A DNA stretch of 64,000 nucleotides from Hydnum rufescens UP504 (lineage: Eukaryota; Basidiomycota; Agaricomycetes; Cantharellales; Hydnaceae), in the NCBI GenBank assembly GCA_014904985.1, contig MU128934.1, positions 29,055-93,054 of the forward strand. The letters are read 5' to 3'. Every line of letters begins with the position of its first letter. Position 1 is the stretch's first letter. The notes under the pieces are model-generated. The model did no database searches. It was given only the letters and a program-made list of their open reading frames with translations, and was not told where the DNA came from. The translations under genes were made by a program, and so were the position numbers. Below, one piece after another: positions 20,688-32,771 of this stretch.

Positions 20688-20860
20688 TACCACACACCCG
20701 CCTAAGTGGGTGTGTGGTGCTGCTAGATAGTATTTTTTTAATTTTTTAATTTTTATAGACAGTACCACACCTGCCCAGGCAGGTGTGGTACTATTAGATA
20801 GTTTTTTTTTTTAAATTTCTATGGATGGTACTACACACCTGCCCAAGCAGGTGTGTGGTA
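20688..20860. repeat. Three P1 palindromes in tandem without introns
   Basis: P1-type palindromes at about 20690-20720, 20761-20793 and 20829-20859, separated by about 40 bp of T-rich DNA containing TAGATAGT or similar, with no P2, donor or acceptor between them. This marks the right end of the array. Confidence 0.75.
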
Positions 20861-20878
20861 TGTTTTTTGTGAATTTTT

Positions 20879-20906
20879 AAATAAATAAATAAATAAATAA
20901 ATAAAC
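20879..20906. repeat. (AAAT)n microsatellite
   Basis: Seven copies of a tetranucleotide AAAT directly after the last P1 palindrome. Confidence 0.9.
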
Positions 20907-21063
20907 AAGTCAATAAGAACAAAGCATGGGACTGTGGAGTGAAACCCCACTGACAATAATTAACATTATCCCTGATGAGCCAGTATGGCCCACTGTTCTG
21001 CAAGTCTGAGAATCTCTAAGTCCCAGTCTAAGGTGAGAGAGGCCCCCAGGGGCCCCTAGGGGC

Positions 21064-21200
21064 TCCATGGGGCCCCTTGTCTCATGCTGTGAAATCACCC
21101 AGTGGGCCCCAGGGGCCCCCACCTAAAAACCCGCTCTTAGACTAGATAAAAGCAAGGCAAAAGGGCCTAACTAGATATACAATTATGGCTGACTGGTTTG
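21064..21200. repeat. Dispersed repeat, copy 1
   Basis: About 137 bp, GGGGCCCCTTGTCTCATG to AATTATGGCTGACTGGTTTG, repeated in the same orientation at 29724-29861 with scattered mismatches. No target duplication or terminal inverted repeat could be defined. Confidence 0.8.
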
Positions 21201-21839
21201 ACTTTCACTAGGTATGTGTTATTGTCTTTCAAGTATACTACCTGCACCCGCAGGGAGTGGATATAGTGGATATTCTACTAGCTGTTGATACCATAATTGT
21301 AATAATTAAAATTAAATGCAGATCAGTGCCTCAGTAGTGTGGAAACTATGAAGGGGTTCATTTTGGAGCCACATTGGGGTCCCATGGCACCACATTGGGG
21401 TATATGGGCCCAATTGGGGCCCCATTTGGGCTGATTCTCTGATATTGAATTATCAATTGGCCATATGGCACCCCATCACAATTGGACCTACTTAGGTACC
21501 AAAAAGTGTTGCAAATTTGATACCTATCATAGGTATCAAATATGGCTGACCAGTCTGAGTTTGTACATGCAATAGTGCAAATAAAGCTGCAGTCCAGCTT
21601 GTCCAGTATGGCCTTTTCCCATCCGCCCTGCTACATCCTACACTTGCTGTCAATATTGGCATGCTTGAGTTTGTGGCAGGGTTGTTTGTGTACTTGGCTC
21701 CAAATGAGCAGGCATGGACCAATACCCTTTCATGTTTTTTGAAGAAGTGACAGTACTGGCTCCACACCTCCATACATATAGTATTCTACACTGTATTTAT
21801 TGTACTTCTCTCACTTTATACCTCTATTTCTAGGATTCC
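21201..21839. other. Repeat-island spacer
   Basis: No gene recognised. A few short internal repeats around CACATTGGGG (21370-21420) are present. The KDZ coding remnant becomes recognisable from about 21840 onward. Confidence 0.35.
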
Positions 21840-24551
21840 TTGCATCAACATTTTGCAAATGCATTGAGCCATTATCAGGTCCTGGTTCATTTAGCCAGCA
21901 CTATAGTGTCACACTCTGTCAAGGCCATCCAAACTGCCATGCTTTAATTTCCATCATCAGAACCCCCTCTCAATGATACCATTCCATCCCTTCTGGACAG
22001 ACTTCCTCCACTAGACAGTCAAATACCAATTTTCAAATGTGATTTTCTGAATGCCCAAGGCTCCATTGGGCATGCACCAGAGCAGAAAGCTGGGGAGCCA
22101 TATGAATGCCCTAGTGCATATCTATGCTCAAGGTGCACCACATGCTTCAGAGGTACTGGCCATCCACAACCTATTGGTGATGAAAGGTTAGTGCACACAT
22201 AATGGGAATGTTTTCATTGCTAAGCACTTTTTCATTCTCTGTAGGCTGGACCTCATGGTCTGTATCAATGCAAATTTTCAGCAGAAATGAAATGCAGACC
22301 ATGACTGCTGTGCAGACCATAAAGGTGGGGAAGGAGCATGTGATCCACCAATATGTTCACCTAAGACAATCCAGCTCTCAATTGAATTCTTGAAGGAGTG
22401 GGAAGCAAAGGTGTCAACAATATTCACTCCACTAGAGGCATGGGTACAGGTGCCAAATGTTCACAGACAAATGTCCATTTGGAGGATGATGACAAGTGTG
22501 AGAATGGTCTCAATATTCCCAATTCTGCTTTGCAACTGTGTGGAGAATCATTTGTTGCTGCTGATGAGAATCATCTCAAGGCATCATGAACCCATTTCTT
22601 GGATACTGGGTTGATGGCACTACTGTGCCATCATGACCATGCTCTCTTCATTTCCAACATGTGGACTGCCAGTGAAAAGCAACTTTATGCCCTTGCCTTG
22701 ATCAACACCTTGATGAAAGAAGTACCCAGTCACTGGCAGGTGGGACTTCTCTATGACATCACTTGTCAGCTGCACTGTGCTCTACTTAAGTGGTCTTACT
22801 TCAATTCCTGGTTGCCATGACTTCACTTTGGTACTTCCATGTTCTATGCCTATGGACATCAGTGGGTGTGCCAGCTGTGGTACCACCCATGAAAGGGTCA
22901 AATTTGGGGTTTATTGGATGGGGAAGGATGTGAATGTCTTTGGGCATACCTTAGGAAGTTAATCCCCTGTCTTCAGGTGACCAGGGTAAGTAATAGATCC
23001 CTCACTGTGATTTGATGCTTACAATTATGTTAAGTATCATAGGAGACCATTTATCCTGGACCTTCAAATCAAACAGTGTGATGCTGAAGAGGCAATCTCT
23101 CTTAGCAAACAATTATGGCAGCACATTCACAAAACTGAGGCCTGACTCAAGGCCACTCTGGCTGCCTTCAATGCTTTGGGTACACCCAGGAATACCTTCA
23201 AAGCCAGTTTGAACAGCAATGTGCATACCAGAGCTGGCTGATTCAAAGTTGGCACCCTTCAGTTTATTGTGCAAACTACATGATGATCTGTATTCTCCAC
23301 CAGGACAATCTCAAAACAAAGGCTTCATCCCTGTCAATTGGATTGTCCAGCTTACAAATGAGGTTGAGGCTCTTAAGGACCAGAAAGAAGAACTTGCCCA
23401 TGAGATCAAAAACATACATGAGGATGATTCAGATATGGCAGCCACTCATGTTCTCAGGTTTGATCTCATCCTTGCCTTGGAAGTTAAAGAGGTGGTGATC
23501 TCTCACCTTGAGTCCCCGATTAAACACAAGACCAATGAACTGAATATAGGTGATCCAGTGACAGCTGCAAGGCTGGAAAAGATGAAGAACAACAACTGGT
23601 TTAGTATTCAACTTAACATGTGTGCACTGAGGGACCGAATAGTTGCAAAAATATGGGAGCACAAGTTTGAAGTCACAAATCTGGACTGTGCTGTCCATAC
23701 ACAGGCAATGGGTGAGCTCAAATATGGTGAACACATCTTCCTTAATTTGTTTGGGTTCCATAGATCATGCTACACAGGAACATGCCAAAAAGGCCATTAC
23801 ATGCTTCAGCCCCACCATCACCAAACTTATCTCACAATTCAACAAGCTCCAGAAGAAGCTCACTATGTGGAAGAAGCCAACCCCACATGTGATCATTCCA
23901 CCACCCATTGACTCTAAGGGCTCACACAAGCTGGATGTTGATGCCAACATCTGGCTTGATTTAAATGTGGATGAAGAGACTGTTGCTGAATTTGGTGGGT
24001 GTGTTCCCCCTTGGCTTGGGGATGAGGCAGTCCGCAAAGGCATTCGATTTATGCAGGATGTGGTCAACTGTCATGAGGAGCTAGCATGGTGTCAACAAGA
24101 ATTAATCTCAATCCAAATGTGGTTTACTGATGAATATACCACTTACTGGTATGTGGTTGCATACACCTGCAGTAACTCCAGTGTCTCATCTGATGAACTA
24201 TTGCTAACTGGCCTTTATCAAGACCCATATTTAAAGTATGCCATCAAAGTTAAGTTCATGCAACTACAAGAATTGGGAGTCATATGGCAGACTGCCATGG
24301 CTTCCTTATCATCCAAATATGTGCAATCATGAATCCAACTTCCAAGCCCTCCCTCACTTCATTGCTGTCATTGAACTCCAATTCCACTCTCAGAGACCAA
24401 CCAATTTGAAGATGATGAAGGTATATTAGCTGCAGAGAGTTCCAACAATGATTCTGTGGATAGTTTTGCTGGTGAATTAGATCGTATTATGGAGGTTGAC
24501 TTGATAGTTGGAGAGGCACTTGACCGTGATGCACTACAGAGTGGGGAGTAA
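21840..24551 (+). pseudogene. Decayed KDZ-type DNA transposase
   Basis: Scattered frames carry the signature of Kyakuja-Dileera-Zisupton transposases: an upstream cysteine-rich part (about 22020-22200), the core LMALLCHHDHALFISNM (about 22610-22660), then EKQLYALALINTLMKEVPSH and GLLYDITCQLHCALLKW (about 22670-22790). A coiled-coil C-terminal section follows (about 23220-23910) and then an acidic tail ending about 24551. Frames shift repeatedly and several stops occur, so it is inactive. Terminal repeats of the element were not found. Confidence 0.8.
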
Positions 24552-25076
24552 TGGATTCTCACCTGTAACATAGACATACTCTCAAAAATATCACAAGTTT
24601 GCCAGGATATCCCAGGAGTTCCCAGGAGTGACTGATTATTGACTGTTCCTGCTGTCCCTGGTGTGTTTATATTGCTCAGGATCTCCCAGGAGCTCCCAGT
24701 GTACCCCATGTTCATAATAATATTTTTGTTACTATGGACAGGATTTACTGAGGATATCCCCTTATGGCAGGCCCCAGAGGCCCTATATACACAATGGCAG
24801 GTCCCACCACCTTTGATAGGCAAATTTGACTGACTAGGCTGGGTGGTGATTAGGAGTATACTCCACCATGAGATGCCATGGCTGATATAAGATGTAATAC
24901 CAAGCCCCCACAAGTCCATTTAGTACTAGTGATATTTTCCAGGTCTGCAGTAAGTACTGGATGGCCTATAACTAGGCTATAACTGCTGCAATATGTTATA
25001 AGAGCCTTAAACTAGAATATTTCTGTGTTAGCTGTTGTACCACCCATAAGAGAGCTATTATGTCATACTACATCAG

Positions 25077-25196
25077 GAAAATCATTTAGTCTCCAAAGAG
25101 GGGATGTATCTCTGAAGGAGGTGAAGACTCTGAAGCTGTAGAGGAGGATATAGTTAGAATGGGCTGAAGAGAACCACAATCCCTATCACTAATCAA
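25077..25196. repeat. Dispersed repeat, 120 bp, copy 1
   Basis: GGAAAATCATTTAGTCTC to CACTAATCAA is repeated in the same orientation at 28098-28217 with about ten differences. Confidence 0.85.
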
Positions 25197-25317
25197 AACA
25201 TCCCACAACTGAGATTCAAAATTGCACACCTTCAGAGGCACATATATACCTCAAGGTTGGCTCAACAAAATCCCCTATATTGCCTATCAGAGCTTATGTA
25301 ACATTTCTCTATTAGAT

Positions 25318-25475
25318 CCTTATGTAATAGCTTATATAGGACTGATTATGTAGTATTACCCTATATGGCTAATTATGTAATATTGCTATATAAGGCTAAT
25401 TATGTAACACTACTATATATGGATGATTATGTAATGTTTCTATATATGGCTGATTGTGTAATACTACTATGGCAA
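25318..25475. repeat. Minisatellite
   Basis: About five imperfect copies of a 30-36 bp unit built around GGCTAATTATGTAATA and CTATATA. Confidence 0.75.
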
Positions 25476-25806
25476 TTAATCATCCAGTACTTCCAGTACT
25501 TGTGAAGGTTGGAAGAAGGCTCTCCACAGACTTCTGAAGGACTTACTATTGGGCACTTCCTGCCTTCAGAGTCTTTGAAGCACCTTTTGATTTTCCTGAT
25601 GACTAGTGATGGTAGCTAGGTCTGTATTAGGCACCAGGTGCCCCATAACTGCTGCAACACTGTTATAAGACCCCCTATAATTGTTAAATTGGAATATCAT
25701 ATCCTTAGCTAGTGGACTACACATAAGGGAGATATCAGGCCATAAGATGCTGGATCAAGGTATATGGCACCATAAGTTCTGTATACTCTGTGATGGCCAG
25801 GGTAGC

Positions 25807-26349
25807 TGTAACAAAGTGCCTCCCAGTTCAGGAGGACACCTGTTGTCGTGCTTGGACAAAGTGGAGTTGACTGGGGAGGGAGTAGGAATAGGGAGAATAG
25901 GAGAAGGGGTAATCACACCACCCTTAGCACTGGCTTCAGGTGGGGGAGCTGAAAACAGGGCTAAGCACTGGCTTTGCCCTGGACACAGGAGAAAAGGATG
26001 CAAAGGAAGGGAAGTCATGATGAAAGGCATAAAGTAGTGACTGGCCAAGTGGCACAGTCACTAACTAAAGAGAGAGTGGGGGGTCAGTGAGAGGAAAGGG
26101 CTATCCTACTCACTGCTTTCCCAGCTAGGGTCCAAAGGTGCAGTCCCAAAGCCAGGGAAAGGGCTAGTATTGATGGCTACTAGACAGGCCAACCAGCTAG
26201 GCAGATAGAAGCAGAGTAGAGACAGATATTCACAGTTTCTCACTAGGTGACGAAGATCCAGGCAAAGGTTAACTTATTGATTCCGTGGAATCTGCCATAT
26301 ATACATGACTTTTGAGTCCTAACTTAATTACGTAATACACTATATTACA
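25807..26349. mobile_element. Solo LTR (family 1, copy B)
   Basis: A 543-bp second copy of the 3475-4016 element, in the same orientation, with TGTAAC and ATTACA ends. It has its own 5-bp target duplication, GTAGC, at 25802-25806 and 26350-26354. It is therefore an independent insertion and not the partner LTR of one large element. Confidence 0.9.
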
Positions 26350-26354
26350 GTAGC

Positions 26355-27006
26355 CCATCCATTGCATCATTATATAATCCCCAAAAATGCCTATGATAGT
26401 TTATAAATACATGATTTTCAGACTCCTTTGCCAGTCTGTCTTCACACATCAAGCCCAATATGACAAGCTTGTTTCAGCAGCACAATGGGGATTACAGGTT
26501 GTTGGAGAACCTATTTGGGCAAGTTGGTGTAACTCAGCTGAGTCAGCTCCTGGATGGCTTCTGCTGTCTGGTCAGCTCTGGCTGAAGTCCATTCAGCAGC
26601 TTCTGGGGGCTGGAAACAGCAACACTGTCCGAAAGGTCCCCCTGGGCCAAAGCCCCAGGGGAGGAGGTATACTTTTCATGCCAGTAATGCTTGTTGCCTT
26701 TTAAGTGCTGTATGCTTAACTCTCAGAGTATAGCCATTACAACCCTCATGAAAACTATATTGAAAACAACCATTATAGCCATTATAGCACTTATGGCTGT
26801 TACTCTGTCAACTTTCAGATTATGCTAAGTTATAGCAAGAAAAAAATTACAGTGATATATCATCTCATATCAAGCTATATCTCAAATTTGATTTCTCAGA
26901 CAGATGACATCAATTAGTAGCTTAAAGACTATAGACTAGTTTCAGTGATGGTCCATACTTTATGCAGACCCAGTGCAGTTCTTGTATGGTTGGAGTAGAA
27001 GGAAAA
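26355..27006. other. Repeat-island DNA without recognised genes
   Basis: Nothing assignable is seen; a few short inverted motifs such as CCCCTGGGCCAAAGCCCCAGGGG-like sequence at about 26638-26660. Confidence 0.35.
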
Positions 27007-27550
27007 TCATATAATTGATAACTGCACATGGTACTCCATGTCTAGATTTCTGCTCAGATAATGATAACCATCAAAACTTACCCTGCCTAGATTTCCTTCC
27101 AGGACCACAAAGTCATATAATGCATGCACTGGACTTATTGAACATCCATGCCTTGTTTGTGCAGAGATGTGGCCAGAATGACATAAAGAGGTAAGAATTC
27201 TGAGATTAAGAGCAAAGGTGGCAAATATGGAGGGGTGGAGTCTATTAGTGCCCAAGTTCCTGGTGGAAGATGACACTCAGGATCATTGATGTATGTTTGC
27301 AAACAGGTGTAGGCACTGTGTGCATGATAGAGGAGAATTTGATTATTCTTTGAATGGTGGAATACAGTGATTTTCCCATCTGAGAGACATCAAATGAGTG
27401 CATAAATAAGAAGGAAAGAATTGCCTGATTTGAAAAAACTGGGTAGTTCCATATATGGAAGGACAAGGACCCACCTATCCCAGGTTGCCTCATGATGGCT
27501 ATGCCTCTTTGTAGTGTGATTTGACTATGGTCTTTCAGGACCTCAAACAA
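27007..27550 (-). pseudogene. Degenerate, unidentified ORF remnant
   Basis: Two overlapping minus-strand frames (27550-27245 and 27276-27007) read as a plausible continuous protein with one frame change near 27260. I do not recognise the family; the location between transposon remnants suggests a mobile-element origin, which is inference. Confidence 0.3.
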
Positions 27551-28097
27551 TCCTCTCTTATCATCAACTGGCCATGCTGGACTGATGGCAGGATTGCAGG
27601 AGGAAGATGGAGGATTGATGCATCATCAAATTCACCCCTGTGCTCATCTAGCTCATCCAACTCATTAGGTGTATGTGGATGCTGCCAATAGGATGTCTGA
27701 GTATGTGTCACCTCTGGCTGGAGAGGTTTATTCCAGAATAGCTTATGAAGGAGTATATAATCTTTGTATGTGTTTTTTGGACATCATCATGAGGCACCAA
27801 ATGGTCTCCAAGATTTTGGGAAACATCAGTTTGATATGTTCATGGCCAGGAGGACAACAAAAATGGCAAAACAGGATGGAATTGATCCTGTTTGATTAGT
27901 TCACTGTAAGAGTCACTACCCATCACAGTCCCAGGATCCTCCATTGATGCAGAATCCTGAAGGGATTACCTGGGGTGCCAGGCTAATCCTGCACAAACAT
28001 GAGAACATGCACATTATCCTTAGTACTTGAGCTGTCTACATCTGCTCTCACACATCTGACAAAAGTATTCAAAATGTTCTTCCTTCTGCTTTGCATG

Positions 28098-28217
28098 AGG
28101 AAAATCATTTAGTCTCTGAAGAGGGGATGTATCTCTGAAGGAGGTGAAGACTCTCAAGCTGTAGAAGAGGATGTAGTTAGAATAGGCTGAAGAGAACCAC
28201 ACTCCTTATCACTAATC
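28098..28217. repeat. Dispersed repeat, 120 bp, copy 2
   Basis: Direct repeat of 25077-25196. Confidence 0.85.
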
Positions 28218-28279
28218 AGGGCTAAACTTAAAAGAAAGAGAGGTACAGGATTCTTTAAATTCATTATATATATGGATGC

Positions 28280-28910
28280 TGTGGTTCAGGTTTAAACCTG
28301 TGGAACCTGAGTTTAAACCTGAACCTGACCTGGGTCAGGTTTCATTTCATTTTCTTCAGGTCAGGTTCAGGTTTTGCCCTTGCCCTGAATCCAAAAACTG
28401 GTCTCAAACCAGGTTTAAACCTGAACCTGAAAGGTAGGGTGTAGGCTCCATTCCATGTACATTGACCATTATTCTGCCACCAAATCTGGCAATTTACAGA
28501 TGTGACTATAATTCTGGTGTCAGAAGTCACATGACTCAGCAATCAAATGAGGTAATCGGTGTAGGTCACAAGTCCCATGACAGAATATATTGACTAAATA
28601 CCATCTCCAGAAGATGTGTGAGCAATAAATTGAAGTGAAAGGGGGCTAGGAGGGAGATGTGGATCTAAAGCAGGATCTAAAGGGAGTGGCAGAGGCAGAG
28701 ACTTGAGCAGAGGGTCTATATATTCTGTAGTACCCCCTGAAGATGTTGGCTTCCCCCATACCTCAGGTTTCAGGTTTAAACCAGAACCTGACCTGAATGG
28801 AACTGAACCTCAGGTCAGGTTCAGGTTTTGCCCTCATGGGTGATTTTGGAACCTGGTCAGGTTTAGGTTTTGCCCAAATTGGGCAAAACCTGACCAAAAC
28901 CTGACCATGG
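28280..28910. repeat. Clusters of AACCTGACC / GGTTTAAACC palindromic motifs
   Basis: Two dense clusters (about 28280-28432 and 28762-28910) of CAGGTTTAAACCTG, AACCTGACCTG and CAGGTCAGGTTCAGG in both orientations, separated by about 330 bp of ordinary sequence. The clusters are largely inverted copies of each other, like the ends of a small fold-back element. Confidence 0.65.
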
Positions 28911-28929
28911 CAACCATACCCATGTATCA

Positions 28930-29508
28930 CTTGTGCTGGTGCTGCATGGCAAGTCAAAGCATCACAATGTATCTTCAAAGTCCTCAAAGGGAAAAGGAAA
29001 GGCTCACACTATATCAGTACCTAAAAATGATGAGTCTAGTGATTCTGAGTCCAATGCAGAAGCCATGCCCAGCATCCTTCACCCTGGAAACTTCAACTCC
29101 AATCCTGTGAGTACAAGTAGACATGCTATGTCTTCATCACATCCCAATTTTGGCACTGTGTCTGATGCTAATATTGATGCTGGACCCTCAAGTTCATCTG
29201 CCTTTGTCCACCTGAACACAGGAAGTACAAGTTGGCATGCTGCCCCTCCACTGCAGCCCAATTTTGCCACAGGATCCAATGGCAATTCATGCTTCAAGTT
29301 CCTCAGCCTTCAACCCTCATGATTTCTTTGTATCTGATCCAGATGTCACTGCAATGGGTTCACATTTGGACAATGCCACTCTGCAGTTGAACATTGAATG
29401 TTCCCCTCTGGCATCAACAATTTTGATACTTCAGCTATAGGCCTTGGGGACCTGTATGACCTGAATGGATTCCAATTAGGAAGTGCCTGGGACTCTTATC
29501 TTCAATAA
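28930..29508 (+). pseudogene. Remnant of an unidentified Ser/Asn-rich protein
   Basis: A serine-rich frame (28933-29322) with an internal duplication (STSRHAMSSSHPNFGT against STSWHAAPPLQPNFAT), then continuing in another frame through DLYDLNGFQLGSAWDSYLQ to a stop near 29508. The frame break indicates decay. Possibly the C-terminal part of a transposon-encoded protein; family not recognised. Confidence 0.35.
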
Positions 29509-29723
29509 TTCTCTACAATAATTAGTCCCATTTGACAATCCCTTCCTTTTGTCATTCCAAACCCCCCTTTTGTGTACTTCCAATTTTACACATAATATAA
29601 TGTTGTAATTAGGTCCAATCAATATTGATTGAAGGTACCTATTCTGACTGGTCTTATACAAGGCCTTGAACCTCTTGGTCTCATACATGGGCTGATGCCC
29701 AAAGGCAAGTTCAGAGCAAGAGG

Positions 29724-29861
29724 CCCATGGGGCCCCTTGTCTCATGCCATGAAACCACCCAGTGGACCCCAGGGGCCCCACCTAAAAACCTGCTCTTAGA
29801 TTGAATAAAAGAAAGGAAAAAGGGCCTAACTAGATACACAATTATGGCTGACTGGTTTGTA
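29724..29861. repeat. Dispersed repeat, copy 2
   Basis: Direct repeat of 21064-21200, 8.66 kb apart. Confidence 0.8.
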
Positions 29862-30701
29862 TTAATGGCAATTATGCTCAGCCCCTCTTATATCTGATGA
29901 AGGGTACACCTAGGGTGACCAGTTCCACCATTCCCCAAGGGATTCTTCTAAGTAGGAGAGGAGAAATAGTCTGGTTAAGCCATATTTCCCTATTCTGACT
30001 TGATTTTTGAATATCTCCTTCAGTTTTGAAGCTTTTGACTTCATTCCTTTTTCATCATTTTTACCTTAATCTCACCTTTCCACTAGTTGCTTTATTGTTC
30101 TTCTGAAATGTATACTAAGTACAGGAAGTGTGAATTTTGATTGTCTTCCCCCTCCCCAGTTTTGATACACTGAAGTATTGCTGCTGGTTCTTGAGAGATC
30201 TCCACTGAGACTATACATTTTGTCTAGGACCTCAAGAGGACAGCCTCAGGGTGTGGTATTGTGACAGAATCTATTCTTTGTTCTATTGCTTGGGCAAGTG
30301 TTGCTTACAGCATTATATTTCTATCCTAAAAGACCTACATTCCTTTGAGCCTGAACATTCAAATTGATCCAGTGGTCCCCTCCTTTCATTCTCAATTCCA
30401 CATCACAGACTGTGGCAGAGTTGCTCAGTAGATTCCTGCTTATGGCATCATTCCTTGCTAGAGAATATTGCCCATTGAAAGATTGTTCCCAAAATTTCAT
30501 GCCCTGAAACAATGGAGTCACTGATTTCAGATACATGAAGATAGAAGGGCCTCCACAATGCTGCTTTCAACTGAGTTCAATCAAGTTCACAGCAACTTGG
30601 TTGATGAGCAGCTGAGTTAAAACCTGTCTATCCTGAGCAGAAAATGTGCCTGGAGCCTCCCTTAACATCTAAGTACACATTCCAATCTGCCTAGTATAGC
30701 A
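29862..30701. other. Repeat-island edge without recognised gene
   Basis: No coding sequence that I can support. The CpG-poor, AT-richer composition ends at about 31 kb. Confidence 0.35.
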
Positions 30702-32771
30702 TTAACCATCAATATCATCAAGATAAAGAGTATACAGTGAAAGCCTGTCTTTCCAAACTGCTGGAACATGGCATTCCAACATATTCCCAGATGGTATCAC
30801 AAAAACAAATTTCCATGGTCCTGTGATCTGGCTTCCAGCAACAAACCTCCCCAGTTCTTCCAGACCAGAACCCTGTACATCATGTACAGGAGCTACTGTG
30901 GCTTGAAATACATACAATGTAGTTCCATCCACAGCAAAGGAGCTGAAAGTGGGATGGTTACTGTATCCAGGTATGTAGAAGCCTGCATTATCGAGAGGAG
31001 GGAGGTCCTGGACACTCTCATACTTGTGAAGGTTCCGATATGTTCCACGGAATGATTCTGTAACTGCTTGGGGTGAATCATCCATAGAGTACGACCATTC
31101 GAGTCGTTGAGCGGATTTACAGTAGGTAGTGCCCCCTTCCAGCATAGGAGTAATCGCGAATGGTTTGGGATCGTGATTGATCCGAGCGAGAACAAGATGA
31201 CTGCATTTTTCGAAGAGAATTCCTATGCATGTGGACACCGGCGATAGGGCACGGAAACTGTGATATAGACGTTCGGCGATATCGGGAATCGATTGATGGA
31301 AGTGTTCAAGGATGATATCCATGAGGTAGGGTGATTGTACATCATGTGCATAAACTTGCGGGGTTTGGGGGTCCTTCCGTCTCAGAACATATAGCCAGCG
31401 CGAGATGGTTTCCAAGGGCCGATTGTCACTAAACTTACCATCAGTGTAAGCAAGGTGGTTGATATCTGTCAATGACAGCCACTTCATGGCAAATCTCAGA
31501 CCATGCTCATGCCGATCAATGCGCTCCGGATCTCGTGCCAGTGCATAAATCAGGCCAGGAGAGGGGCCATACTTCATGAAGAGCATGTGCAATTGCTGTG
31601 CTGTGGAAGCACCCGAATGAAATCCCTGGAGTTCAGAGCTGTGCAGGAGATTCAGCATTCCACACGGATAAAGACAAGTGACAACTTGCCATGCCCACAC
31701 TTCCATCCAAGACCAAGGATTCATATAATATATATCTTCACACTTGGCATCTGTATCCCAGATGTCTGGAGATGCATCCGGGGATCCCCCATGAACAGTG
31801 TAAAAGGGGCTGGTCTCGCAAGTAAATGTGAAGGTGCATGCTTTGGAAGGAAGTCATCCACTAGCACCCAAGTTCCCTGAGGAACCACCTCCAAGTGCAA
31901 GGGCCATGAGTACCTACGGACACCATCCCCATAGAAAAGGTATGTTAAATGGTAGTCTGCGTCATAAAATGCAGTCGGCTGCTGTTCGGATAGGCGGCGA
32001 ATGAGAGCGTAGAAGATAAAATGGATTTCCCTGATGGAAGAAAAACTGAGATGATTCTGGAACAATGTTCATGTCCTTACCAATCCCTTGGTGCCCCGTA
32101 AACTTTGTGCCGGTAGCTGGCGACGCTCACAGTGCAGTGAGATTCTTTCATATAGTGCCTCATATTCCTTCCTGATCATCAGTTGACCCTGGACTCCCCC
32201 AAAAAGCGAGGGATGTGGAGGATTTTGACGACCCGTGATTCAACTTCATCATTGCACACCCGATTGCCAAACCTGGAAACTTGAGGCCAGATGGATCAAC
32301 ATCTCTCAGCTCCGGCTGTAGGGGCTTTCCCCAGAACATAGTGTGAAGCTGTAACATCTTTGGATCAACAAACGGTCCGGGCGTGGCTTTGCCAAATCCA
32401 TGTGGTTTAGAGTTAGGTTGTTGAACATATAAAGAAATAAAAATAAAACATACCGTGATGGGGTGGGATTTGTGGTCAAGCCTAGCCCTTGATTCAAGAT
32501 TAGAGGCATCAGAGGCCTCTGCCTATAGGGAGGATGCACACATGATATGAGGCGGCTCCGCATGGGTGCAGAAGCAGGACCGCAATACCTTCTTTGTCCC
32601 GAACGCATTCTTGAATGCTCTCGCCCACCTTATGAGCATGGGTGGTGCCATCAAGGTTAGGATGAGGGTTGTCTGAGAGTAACGGATGGCAATATAATAT
32701 CCGCGCGGAGAAACCAGCCGCAACTCAACGCCACGCTTAAGTTGTAGGTATTTACGTGCCAAAATATGCAT
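30702..32771 (-). pseudogene. Broken member of an uncharacterised basidiomycete protein family
   Basis: Recognisable pieces in order: MLQLHTMFWGKPLQPELRD... (about 32357-32165), YERISLHCERRQLPAQS (about 32150-32090), IREIHFIFYALIRRL to WVLVDDFLPKHAP (about 32030-31830), then a 340-residue C-terminal frame (31724-30702) with MNPWSWMEVWAWQVV near its start and WKFVFVIPSG near its end. I recall such proteins as an expanded agaricomycete family of unknown function. Single-base frame breaks occur near 32162, near 32050-32090 and near 31830, so the copy is probably non-functional, or the sequence has indel errors. The N-terminal limit is uncertain. Confidence 0.55.

Larger units (their letters stand above)
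24552..25806. other. AT-rich repeat-island DNA
   Basis: No gene recognised. Contains a dispersed repeat (25077-25196) and a small minisatellite (25318-25475), listed separately. Confidence 0.4.

Noticed and set aside
4226..20700. Dozens of 60-120 codon ORFs reading YHTPTAAGVWY, KEQLLLLFW and similar
   Set aside because: They run through the P1 and P2 palindromes in several frames and both strands; the peptides are by-products of the repeats. Splicing out the introns does not yield a continuous frame.
4200..20900. CRISPR-like array (short repeats at regular spacing)
   Set aside because: Eukaryotic context, repeats are palindromic with splice-signal neighbours, spacing is 250 bp, and spacers are themselves related.
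3475..26349. One 23-kb LTR retrotransposon flanked by the two near-identical 542/543-bp repeats
   Set aside because: Each repeat has its own perfect 5-bp target duplication, and nothing between them encodes retrotransposon proteins.
29724..29861. LTR pair with 21064-21200
   Set aside because: Only about 137 bp, no TG...CA ends or target duplications, and the enclosed DNA is a mixture of unrelated remnants.
30702..32771. Crinkler-type or necrosis-related effector
   Set aside because: The C-terminal phrase is faintly reminiscent, but no diagnostic N-terminal motif is present and the whole fits a broad uncharacterised basidiomycete family better.
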